From the NCBI GenBank assembly GCA_030068145.1, contig JAPJBO010000061.1, forward strand, positions 414,502 to 478,501: a stretch of DNA of 64,000 nucleotides. The letters are read 5' to 3'. Source of the DNA: Diplonema papillatum. Its lineage: Eukaryota > Euglenozoa > Diplonemea > Diplonemida > Diplonemidae. Position numbers and translations under genes: made by a program. A model generated the notes under the pieces. That model had not been told where the DNA came from and searched no databases. It was given only the letters and a program-made list of their open reading frames with translations. Shown in pieces: positions 51,406 to 60,960 of this stretch (the stretch's first letter is position 1; every line of letters begins with the position of its first letter).

Positions 51406-51919
51406 AGAAATTTTTTCGACGAATTTTGAATTCTCAAAAATGCCAAAAAAAAAAAAGACGGTAGAGAAATGTCCGGGGTGGGGGTACCCCCCCAGAAAAG
51501 TGGGATAGCTCGCTAGAGAGCTAAATTGAGAATTTCAATTTACCAACCTCTAGACTCGGAAAATAGACCCGGGGACCAAGATTTATGTGCGTGGTTCATG
51601 GGTCAGGGTTCGGGACGTGGATCCACGTGGAAATGGAAATCGTGGAAATGGAAATCGTGGAAATTTCCACGGATTTCCACGTTCCACTGCCGCGCCGGTG
51701 AAATTATCAATTCCGCCAGTTGGGGTTTTTTGACGACTTGCCCGACTGTGGAGACACATTTTTAACAACCATTTTGACCTTCTGGGGCTCAAAACCCATG
51801 GCACCTTTTTCTCGGTTGTGAGTTAGTTTTACACACGGAACATTTCCAACACAAGGTTTCTACATTTCCTGTTGCACCCGTAATAGTACGTGCGCTCGGC
51901 TAAGGCCGGCGCGTGGCGA
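51406..51919. other. No gene; simple repeats
   Basis: A partial R1 segment (51555-51610) is followed by GGAAATGGAAATCGTGGAAAT-like units (51628-51690). Nothing coding is recognised. Confidence 0.5.
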
Positions 51920-51927
51920 GACTGGAG

Positions 51928-54869
51928 CAGGGTCAGGTAATTCGTACGAATTCGTATTCGTATTTTTCGTTTCGTATTTTTTCGAATTTACGAAATACGA
52001 ACGAAATACGAAAGTCGTGTTTGTGATCGATTCCTGCAGCACCGCAGGAATTGATGACTTGCCTTACATACAGCACCACGAGACTTTTTCCAACTTCGAT
52101 GGTGGGCCTGCCAAAATTGTTGATAAAATCCGCAACGTAGCTGCCAGCATGCGATAGGTTCATTGCCATATCTCTCTCAAATCCGCAAAAATTACAGGAC
52201 TTGCCGAATTTATCAAGAATCCTCAAGAGAAGTTTTTAACTTTAAAAAATGATCGCCAAACACTTCGTGTTGTGGGTGTTCCTGTTATTATTATTGCTGG
52301 TGCACACTACAAGTGCCATGCCTACGGGAGGTGCAGCACGAGAAGGGACGCAGCATCAGAAGGCAGCCAGGGTGAGACGTCGTCAGCAGGAAACTGCAGA
52401 CCCTGACCAGGCGAGAAGGAAAAAACGCCGCCTTCCAAGTGAAGAGTCGAGTAGTACAGCGTCAGACACAGAGTCAGAGTCACAGGAGGCTGAGCCTGAG
52501 GAGCGAAGGTGCCTATGCGGAGAGCTGTTAGTGGTACTCGCCCTTGAGAAATTGAAGACGCAAAGGGGACGGGACTGGAGGTTGTGGGAGTGTGATGCAT
52601 GTGGCGGAGTCGATGGTGCTCGTTTTTCGTGTCCGAAAATCAAGGGTCACTGCGGCATGGACATCTGTGAAACCTGCCACAAGACAAACAACAGCTTCGC
52701 TGGGTTCGTTAACGAAGTCCGTACCAATCTGCTCGCAAAAGTTCGCAAAAGTTCGCAATCAGAAACGCGCCCTCGTTGCTCGCATGAGGGACCTGCAACG
52801 TCACTTGACAGAGCTTGAAGCAGCAGCCGGAAAGAGTGAGGATCAGACCCAGTCAACGGATCAAGCTTCGCATCGTCCCGAAGTACCTGAACTGGCTGAA
52901 GGTGCACAGTTGAGCGAAAACGCCGCGAGTAATGACAACACTCGAGAAAGTACTGCGGCCGCGGCGGGTTCGGCCTCTGTTGCCACCGTTGTGTCTAAGC
53001 CACTCCCTGCGATTGTAGAGTATGTGACTGAGTACTCCTCCAAAATAGCCAGCGGAGTGGGACGCGGCTATTTATGCGGGCCCGTTTGCACAAAGACCAA
53101 CGGGAACAAGGTCGTAAAATGCAATATCTGCCAGAAGGAAATCGGGAAGACAAGCATTCAGCGGCATTGGGAGGGACAACACGGCCCTAAGTCTCCTCGA
53201 AGAGCGCGTGCGTCTGGTGCAGTCTCTTCCGCTGCTGTGGCTCCTTGGAACGAAATGTCGTTCACTCGTCGACTTGCACTTCTCGTCTCTGAGTATGGCC
53301 TGCCGAACTCGATCATGGATACCCCACTGTTCCGATCGATACTGAACCCGACTGGCCTTGCCAAGCAGCGCTTCTGGACAAAAGAGCTTGTCCGGGAAAC
53401 CAGAGATTTTGCTGCTGAGACAGAAGAAATGTTCTTTGCGGTGAATCGGGGTGCAGACGTCTTCCTGCTCATCGATGGTGCCACTGTTCGTGGAAGAACT
53501 TTCTTGGGATTTGCTGTGAGCAACGGTGCCTCAACTTTCTTTCTTAAAAACGTTGAAATAGCATCAGCGAACGCTCAGACTATTTGTTCCGAGCTGGATC
53601 ATACGATCGCACTGCTTCGCGATCGCGGAAGTCTCAATGTGTTCGCTATTGTGGCGGACAACGCATCTGCTATGTTGAGAGCAATGAAGGACCTCATCAG
53701 TGATGCAGAAGCATTCGGGGTTTCCCTGTCACCCGATTCCTTCGAGTTTGAAATTCGCGGATTGGGAATTGACTTCACTGATGAGGTCCAGAATGAGCAG
53801 AAAGCCCGACAGTGGAATATGCTGTGCCGGTTCTTGCGCCCATTCGTTAGCCGGAGACTTCGCGATCAAAGCACCCTTGAACAAACTCTTGTTCAACTGA
53901 AAGTCGTGTACAACGAGTTCAGAAACCGAGCCCGAGGCCCGAGCGGGGAAGTTATCAAACACGGGTACAACTTTTTTTGGAGAAAATATGCCCCTTGCTA
54001 CAGCAGAAGAGAGTGAACTCTCTTCGCTTGCACTTTGGGCAAAGCGACAGCTAGCGAAGCTTCTGTAGAACGACACTTCAAGAAGTTGTCGGTCCTTTTA
54101 AACAAAAAGAGATCCACACTCTCCACTGAAAATTTAAACGCTTCCATGAGTGTTGCCCTGAATCATAGGCTGCTGCATGAAGACCTGTATCGCGACACAG
54201 GGAAAAAAGCCAAGGCTGAACGCCGTGCGGAGCGTGCTGCACAGGCACTGGAAGCTGCCGTGCCCCAACCAGAAAGCCCCCGAGAGCCCAGCGAGGAAGC
54301 AGCTCATGAAAGCCTGGATGTTGAGGCCTCGCAAGCACAAGTACCAGAGATAGGAAATTTGAGTTTTCAGCCTCTCCCCCTCCAGTTCGCGGATTTTGAG
54401 GACAAAGACTCTGTTCAGTAATCTAGAATCTAGACTGCTGTAGACGGGGTCGACCTCGCCTTTCAAGGAATCTGAAGTCTCCACGTTTTCTCCTTTTTTT
54501 TGCGTTTGAAATCCATTCCAACATTGTCTGTGTTGGCAAACCGTTTCGTTATCAACATTTTCTCTCACATGCGGTGAACCTGAATAATCATGTTGGTTTC
54601 CCCTTCGAGAACGCACAGCCTGAGCCTGTCTGCCACATTCTAGCTGCATGACATTGACACTGCTGACGTATGTCAGCATCAGTTGGGCATGCACATCAGT
54701 TCGGTGCTTGCAAGCTGTGAGATGCCCCCGAAGAGGCCTTCGGCTGCGAATCGGCGAGTCATGGATTTGTACGGAAACACGACATTTCGTATTTCGTTCG
54801 TATTTCGTAAATACGAAAAAATACGAAACGAAAAATACGAATACGAATTCGTACGAATTACCTGACCCT
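51928..54869 (+). mobile_element. hAT transposon with TIRs and 8-bp target duplication
   Basis: The left end CAGGGTCAGGTAATTCGTAC and the right end are inverted copies over about 95 bp (51928-52022 and about 54775-54869), built on TTCGTATTTCGTTCGTATTT-like units. GACTGGAG flanks the element on both sides (51920-51927 and 54870-54877), an 8-bp duplication typical of hAT; the last G of the right copy would also pair with the first C of the left end, so 7 bp cannot be excluded. The element is 2.9 kb and encodes one transposase gene on the plus strand. The intact ends suggest recent insertion; the gene itself is damaged. Confidence 0.9.
52318..54421 (+). pseudogene. hAT transposase with BED-type finger, frameshifted
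   Basis: The frame is open from 52249, but the first 23 codons (a Leu-rich signal-like stretch) are probably not used; MPTGGAAREG at 52318 is the likelier start. A Cys-rich module (CLCGELL, CDACGG, SCPKIKGHCGMDICETC) comes first. A 10-bp duplication (GTTCGCAAAA at 52741-52750) then shifts the frame; without it LLAKVRNQKRALVARM reads through. In the second frame (to 54016) a BED-like finger (CNICQKEIGKTSIQRHWEGQH), here CNICQ and HWEGQH, precedes the RNase H-like region (VFLLIDGATV; VFAIVADNASAM with the second Asp). A stop at 54014 splits off the dimerisation domain (ATASEASVERHFKKL, 54035 on). A second homolog is at 60115. Confidence 0.85.
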
Positions 54870-54904
54870 GACTGGAGGCAGCAGAAAGTATTTAAGCAGT
54901 TAAA

Positions 54905-55365
54905 GCTCGGGAACAGCAAAGTTCGGGCGAAGCTAAGTTCTGGTGAAGCAAAGTTCGGGTGAAGCTAAGTTCGGGCGAAACAAAGTTCGGGCGAAGCAAA
55001 GTTCGGGCGAAGCTAAGTTCGGGTGAGCAAAGTTCTGGTGAAGCAAAGTTCGGGCGAAGGTGAAGCTAAGTTCGGGCGAAACAAAGTCCGGGCGAAGCTA
55101 AGTTCTGGGTGAAGCAAAGTTCGGACGTTCTGGTGAAGCTAAGATCGGGCGAAACAAAGTTCGGCGAAGCTAAGTTCGGGTGAAGCAAAGTTCGGGCGAA
55201 GCTAAGTTCTGGTGAAGCAAAGTTCGGGTGAAGCAAAGTTCTGGTGAAGCTAAGTTCGGGCGAAACAAAGTTCGGGCGAAACAAAGTTCGGGCGAAGCTA
55301 AGTTCGGGTGAAGCTAAGTTCGGGCGAAACAAAGTCCGGGCGAAGCTAAGTTCGGGTGTAAAGTT
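54905..55365. repeat. Minisatellite of GAAGCTAAGTTCGGGC/GAAGCAAAGTTCTGGT units
   Basis: About 27 units of 16-17 bp with the core AAGTTCGGGCGAA, directly 3' of the hAT element. ORFs over it (Phe/Ala/Pro-rich) are produced by the repeat. Confidence 0.85.
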
Positions 55366-55490
55366 TGGCCTCGTACCCGGCCCAGCACGGGGGGGGGGCC
55401 GCCCTGGGGCAGCCTTTTCCCGCCGCCCCCCCCTCCGGTATTTCTCCGGGGGGCTGAGAAACTCCGCAAAAAACGCAAATTAACTTTTCG

Positions 55491-55755
55491 CCCATTCACG
55501 AGCACTGCCATTCCCATTCACGAGCATGATTTTTTTTTTTAGCCCATTCACGAGCATTCCTCAATAGTTTTAGCCCATTCACGAGCATAGCCTAACTTTT
55601 TGCCCATTCACGAGCATGCTTCAAACTTTTTGCCCATTCACGAGCATGCTCAAAACTTTTTGCCCATTCATGAGCATGCTCAAAACTTTTTGCCCATTCA
55701 CGAGCATGCTCAAAACTTTTTGCCCTTCACGAGTATTCTTATTTTTTTTGCCCAA
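55491..55755 (+). repeat. CCCATTCACGAGCA array 1
   Basis: Nine to ten units of GCCCATTCACGAGCATG spaced by about 12-20 bp, commonly CTCAAAACTTTTT. In the regular part the period is 30 bp. Spacers are nearly identical, so this is a tandem repeat and not CRISPR. The block 55504-55796 recurs at 57109-57403. Confidence 0.85.
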
Positions 55756-55799
55756 TCACGAGAATTCAAGCATAACTTGCCATAAGTCAAATTGGCTCA

Positions 55800-56660
55800 A
55801 GCCAGTGTGGCTCCTGGGGCCTGGCGCGTTTGGCGTGGCGTGGCGCGCGCCAAGCGCGCCAAGCCTGGCGCGTTTGGCGCACCCTGTAGCCCCTAGGAAA
55901 TTTAGGCTCCCTCGTCACATGCACGGGGCAAAAAGAGTGCCTCGGGGGAATTGATAATGTTCCCGGGCCATTTTCCAATGCACAAACAGTGGAATCTGGG
56001 TCTGGCAAAAGTTGTGGTGATATTTTCCCGCTGGTCAACGTAGCAGATCTTTTTCAACGACGTTTTGCTCGCCCTCAGCTCCGATGAAGAGAACGCTTCA
56101 AAATAGACTCGGGGACCCATACGTATGTGTGTGGTTCGTGACTCCTCATAAGATGCAGAGCACCGGGCGGCAGGTTTACCACGGGAAGGACAGGAATCGT
56201 CCCCAGGTAGGTGACAATTTCCCGCTGGTCCACGTAGCAACTTTTTCCCGACGACTTTTTGCTCGATTTTTTCTCGGATGAAGAGAACGGTGCCAAATAG
56301 ACCCGGAACCGTAAGTGGATCCCTGTGGTTCGTCGGCCTTGCATTGCCGCAGGGTACCATGGAATACCGTGGCGAACACGTCCAAACCGGTCCAAAAACG
56401 CTGCTTGCAGGGATCGATCCCCTGGAAAAAGCTTGTTTTTCAGTGGCTCTGGAAGGACACAGGGGTGTGGGAAGGCACCAGAATAGGTTGACACCTTCTG
56501 AGAACAGGTTCTCTGGAAGATTTCGTCATCGATCTTCTCATCGAAGAAAAAATTTGTCGGAACGCACGCCGGGATCGCAGAGAAAATGGACGAATGATGA
56601 ACCCAAAATGAAAAGTTGTCAATTCCTGGTGAAAACACTAAGGGCGCGCCAATCGCGCCA
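55800..56660 (+). repeat. Segmental duplication block D, copy 1
   Basis: The block begins GTGTGGCTCCTGGGGCCTGG, followed by GGCGCGTTTGGCG palindrome-like units and two R1-type units, and ends near AAGGGCGCGCCAATCGCGCC. It recurs almost identically at 58012-58885. ORFs here (for example 56075-56638) are found in both copies only because of the duplication and contain no domain. Confidence 0.8.
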
Positions 56661-56666
56661 AACGCG

Positions 56667-56966
56667 CGTGCATGTCATGACTGTCCAGTTCTGTTTTGTG
56701 TTTCCGACGATCCCGTTTTTCTCAATTACGTTTCCTTCTTCAAGTGTTTCCTAATAGTTTTGCGTCGCCGACCATGATGAAAGTCGGCCCGTTTAAAACG
56801 GCGTTTTGGGTATTACCGTACTTTGGGTATTGACACCGGCCTGCTCTGACAGATGTATTTCGACCTTTGTGTTTTTTTCTTAGCCACATGCAATGTGTGA
56901 GGAAACTGAACTGCCCAAGTAGGACCTTCTGATCATGATCATTTGCCAAATTTACCACCTGAAACC
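56667..56966 (+). repeat. Segmental duplication block E, copy 1
   Basis: GTGCATGTCATGACTGTCC to CTGAAACCACG is repeated at 57524-57806. The copy here has an additional 20 bp with a CCCGTTTAAAACGG palindrome near 56787. Confidence 0.75.
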
Positions 56967-56974
56967 ACGGGTCA

Positions 56975-57365
56975 AATCCCATTCACGAGCATTCTCAAAA
57001 CTTTTTGCCCATTCACGAGCATGCTTGAACTTTTCGCCCATTCACGAGCATTCTCGAAGTTTTTGCCCATTCACGAGCATGTTTTAACTTTTCGCCCATT
57101 CACGAGCACTGCCATTCCCATTCACGAGCATGATTTTTTTTTTAGCCCATTCACGAGCATTCCTCAATAGTTTTAGCCCATTCACGAGCATAGCCTAACT
57201 TTTTGCCCATTCACGAGCATGCTTCAAACTTTTTGCCCATTCACGAGCATGCTCAAAACTTTTTGCCCATTCACGAGCATGCTCAAAACTTTTTGCCCAT
57301 TCACGAGCATGCTCAAAACTTTTTGCCCTTCACGAGTATTCTTATTTTTTTTGCCCAATCACGAG
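56975..57365 (+). repeat. CCCATTCACGAGCA array 2
   Basis: About 13 units of the same 14-16 bp core, with spacers such as CTCAAAACTTTTTG and TTGAACTTTTCG. The last part, 57109-57403, duplicates array 1 with its flank (CATAACTTGCCATAAG). Confidence 0.85.
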
Positions 57366-57523
57366 AATTCAAGCATAACTTGCCATAAGTCAAATTGGCT
57401 CAAGCTACCGAGTGCACATTACACGTGTAGGCGAGTTCAAACTTTCAGCCGTTCAGCTTAGAGCAGGATCAGTTCAATTCTGTCGCTCCCATTCGGTGAT
57501 ACGGATCTCTCAACAGCTCAGTC

Positions 57524-57806
57524 GTGCATGTCATGACTGTCCAGTTCTGTTTTGTGTTTCCGACGATCCCGTTTTTCTCAATTACGTTTCCTTCTTCAAG
57601 TGTTTCCTAATAGTTTTGCGTCGCCGACCATGATGAAAGTTTTTGGGTATTACCGTACTTTGGGTATTGACACCGGCCTGCTCTGACAGATGTATTTCGA
57701 CCTTTGAGTTTTTTTCTTAGTCACATGCAATGTGTGAGGAAACTGAACCGCCCAAGTAGGACCTTCTGATCATGATCATTTGCCAAATTTACCACCTGAA
57801 ACCACG
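57524..57806 (+). repeat. Segmental duplication block E, copy 2
   Basis: Second copy of 56667-56966, without the 20-bp palindromic addition. Confidence 0.75.
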
Positions 57807-58011
57807 TCCAGGATTTGGCTCAGGGTAGTGCGGTCAAAAAAAAGTGACGTGGCTCTTACTATTTACGCACAGCCGTTTGTTTGTGCGTATGTGTATCACC
57901 TGTATGGTAATTTCCACAGTACGCTGCCAACCGTCACTTTTTGATAATGACAACCGCGGTTGTTACCATAAAAAAACTTTCCCTTTCTACGTTTTCCTAC
58001 TCTCGCGGTGC

Positions 58012-58885
58012 AGTGTGGCTCCTGGGGCCTGGCGCGTTTGGCGTGGCGTGGCGCGCGCCAAGCGCGCCAAGCCTGGCGCGTTTGGCGCGGCGCGGCGCGT
58101 TTGGCGCACCCGGTAGCCCCAAGGAAATTTAGGCTCCCTCGTCACATGCACGGGGCAAAAAGAGTGCCTCGGGGGAATTGATAATTTACCCGGGCCATTT
58201 TCCAATGCACAAACAGTGGAATCTGGGTCTGGCAAAAGTTGTGGTGATATTTTCCCGCTGGTCAACGTAGAAGATCTTTTTCAACGACGTTTTGCTCGCC
58301 CTCAGCTCCGATGAAGGGAACGGTTCAAAATAGACTCGGGGACCCATACGTATGTGTGTGGTTCGTGACTCCTCATAAGATGCAGAGCACCGGGCGGCAG
58401 GTTTACCACGGGAAGGACAGGAATCGTCCCCAGGTAGGTGACAATTTCCCGCTGGTCCACGTAGCAACTTTTTCCCGACGACTTTTTGCTCGATTTTTTC
58501 TCGGATGAAGAGAACGGTGCCAAATAGACCCGGAACCGTAAGTGGATCCCTGTGGTTCGTCGGCCTTGCATTGCCGCAGGGTACCATGGAATACCGTGGC
58601 GAACACGTCCAAACCGGTCCAAAAACGCTGCTTGCAGGGATCGATCCCCTGGAAAAAGCTTGTTTTTCAGTGGCTCTAGAAGGACAGGGGGTGTGGGAAG
58701 GCACCAGAATAGGTTGACACCTTCTGAGAACAGGTTCTCTGGAAGATTTCGTCATCGATCTTCTCATCGAAGAAAAGATTTGTCGGAACGCACGCCGGGA
58801 TCGCAGAGAAAATGGACGAATGATGAACCCAAAATGAAAAGGTTGTCAATTCCTGGTGAAAACACTAAGGGCGCGCCAATCGCGC
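58012..58885 (+). repeat. Segmental duplication block D, copy 2
   Basis: Second copy of 55800-56660, with an extra GGCGCGGCGCGGCGC stretch at about 58087-58103. After the block the GCGCC-rich palindromic unit continues (58866-58960). The enclosed R1 units lie at about 58235-58560. Confidence 0.8.
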
Positions 58886-58959
58886 CAAACGCGCCAAACG
58901 CGCCAGAAAACAGGGTTTTCTGGCGCGGCCTGGCGCGGCTGGCGCAGGAGCCACACTGC

Positions 58960-59639
58960 GCGGTGTACGGTTTCCTTGTTTGGTCATTTGAAAAATCGAA
59001 TCTCGAGTCCAAGAACTACTGCAACTCACTGACTTAGAGCAAGTTAGACACATCCTGAACAGTACCCCTTGCAGAACCAGGATTGAACCAGGATTGTGTT
59101 GTCGTTGACTGAGAATCAAGGGAGACAAGCTTTGAGATTTCGTCGCGAGGTGACCCCTCGCCCGCTAAAATGCCCCCTCTCGGGCTCACCCCCTCGCCAT
59201 TTTTTTTCGCGTCAAAGTTCCTGTTCTGGCCCTCGGCTCCCTTTGTAAAAAGGTTGAGCTCTGGGCCGGTGCGGGAGCTTCCCGGCGCGGAGAAGAATGG
59301 AGATGGCCATGGTCACCTCTACCACTTTTTCTTCATCGGGTTTGTTAGGCTGCCGCATATTAGGCATGAGCCTGTGCGGTCGCAAAGCCGGGAACTTTGC
59401 CATTATAGTCCACGATTCTTACTGGGGGGGGTCGAATACAAGAGGTACCTCTTCTATTCGGCGTGCCGATCCTGCAATTTTCCCGAAAAAGAAATGGAAA
59501 AAAGTACCGCAAACCCGGAAACCGCGGGAACTCCCTTCTTCTTGAAAGACGCACGTAATTTGTGGTCCCCGGGTCTATTTTTCACGGTTCTCTTCATCGG
59601 AGCTGAACGCGAGCACAAATTCGCCGGGCAAAAAGGTCT
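58960..59639. other. No supported gene; inverted partial R1 at the end
   Basis: Short ORFs on both strands with no recognisable domain. GACCCGGGGACC-type R1 sequence appears inverted at about 59565-59630 (GGTCCCCGGGTCTATTTTTCAC, in parts), immediately left of array 3. Confidence 0.4.
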
Positions 59640-59925
59640 GCAACATGCTCGTGAATGGGCAAATATTTTGAAGCATGCTCGTGAATGGGCAAAAAGTTTT
59701 GAGCATGCTCGTGAATGGGCAAAAAGTTAGGCCATGCTCGTGAATGGGCGAAAAGTTAGGCCATGCTCGTGAATGGGCGAAAAGTATGGCCATGCTCGTG
59801 AATGGGCAAAAAGTTTAAGGTGCTCGTGAATGGGCAAAAAGTTTGAAACATGCTCGTGAATGGGCAAAAAGTTAAGCCATGCTCGTGAATGGGCAAAAAG
59901 TTAAAGATTGCTCGTGAATGGGAAT
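59640..59925 (-). repeat. CCCATTCACGAGCA array 3, inverted
   Basis: Ten units of TGCTCGTGAATGGGC, spacers AAAAAGTTTTGAGCA or AAAAGTTAGGCCA, period about 30 bp. Same family as arrays 1 and 2 but in opposite orientation and again next to an R1 repeat. Confidence 0.85.
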
Positions 59926-60114
59926 TGACCCCGGCCTGAAGGCCGACACCCGCTCACTCTGCCACCCATATACATTTTCCCAGGGGGAGAAAAAGCCAGC
60001 TCCGCGCTATTATCTAGTTCAAAACAATACACTTTTTTAGTGTAGAGAAAAGTGGGGTTGGCTCGAATAGAGGCTATTCACATTGCATGTTCATAGGACC
60101 TCCAGTCTCGAAAA

Positions 60115-60960
60115 ATGACGAAAACGAGTGCCAGCCAGCATGAGCGAGCCCGCAACTCGCGCAAGCGCGACAGCGACAACAAACGGAGCACGAAAAGGAG
60201 GAAAGTGGCGGTGGATGAGGCTAGTGAGGAATCCGACGACGAAGTCCCGATGAAGTGTCTATGCGGAAAGCTGGTGAAGCAGCTGACACAGGAGGAACTG
60301 CTGAGTCAGCGAGGGCACGAGCCCTCCTGGGAGTGCGACGCCTGTGGGAGAGCCAGAGGACCACGGTTCTCCTGCCCTCAGGGCAGAGGAAACAGCTGTG
60401 GCATGGACGTGTGCGGGGCGTGCTTTGCGAAGAACCACAGCTTCGCCATCTTCGTAAACGAAACTGCCGAATCCTTTGCAAACAAGACGTCGAAACTGCG
60501 TTCGCGCATCCGCGAGCTGCTCGCCCAGCCACAGCCGCCTGCTGCAGCTCGGAGTGAGCCTGGGGCAAGGGCCGAGACTCAAGCCGCAAACACCGACACG
60601 AGCACCCGAACTGCAGAACCATCGCATCCTCCTCCAACCCCCCCACTGACAGACCCGCAGACCCCTCCTCCGTCAACGGCCCTGCGCCGCCCAGAACCGC
60701 TCCCGGCAGTCGTTGAGTTCACTACTGAGTACAGTCCCGCTATTGCCAGTGGCGACGGAATCGGCTACTTATGCGGGCCGGTGTACAGCAAGCCTAGCGG
60801 CGCCAAGGTTGTCAAGTGCAACGCTTGCCAAAAGGAGATTGCCAAAGCCAGCATCAAGAAGCATTGGCTGGCCTTACACGGGCCTGATTCTCCTCGCTCG
60901 AAAGTCTCAACTGCGGCCTCGGGCATAGCTGTCAGCCACAAGATAGCCATTAGTGGCTAA
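60115..60960 (+). pseudogene. hAT transposase N-terminal half, cut by foldback element
   Basis: A 281-codon frame from the ATG at 60115 (MTKTSASQHERARNSRKRDS). It follows the transposase at 52318 in layout: basic/acidic head, Cys-rich module (CLCGKLV, CDACGRA, SCPQGRGNSCGMDVCGACF, quoted in part), FVNETAESFANK helix, Pro-rich linker, then GYLCGPVYSKPSGAKVV and a BED-like finger (CNACQKEI, HWLALHG). This copy is open where the 52.7-kb copy has its 10-bp duplication. The frame ends in the left arm of the foldback element (stop at 60958), so the catalytic and dimerisation domains are missing or lie beyond the window. Confidence 0.8.

Noticed and set aside
52249..52317. Signal peptide on the hAT transposase
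   Set aside because: A Leu-rich leader on a nuclear transposase is implausible; the ATG at 52318 gives a sensible start.
54134..54919. 261-codon minus-strand ORF
   Set aside because: It overlaps the hAT dimerisation domain and the right terminal inverted repeat in antisense; no recognisable domain.
56075..56638. 187-codon ORF also present in part at 58186-58767
   Set aside because: Its repetition is due to segmental duplication of R1-containing DNA; no domain or codon evidence.
55491..57365. CRISPR-like array (short repeats with regular spacing)
   Set aside because: Spacers are nearly identical to each other and the context is eukaryotic; no cas genes. It is a tandem satellite.
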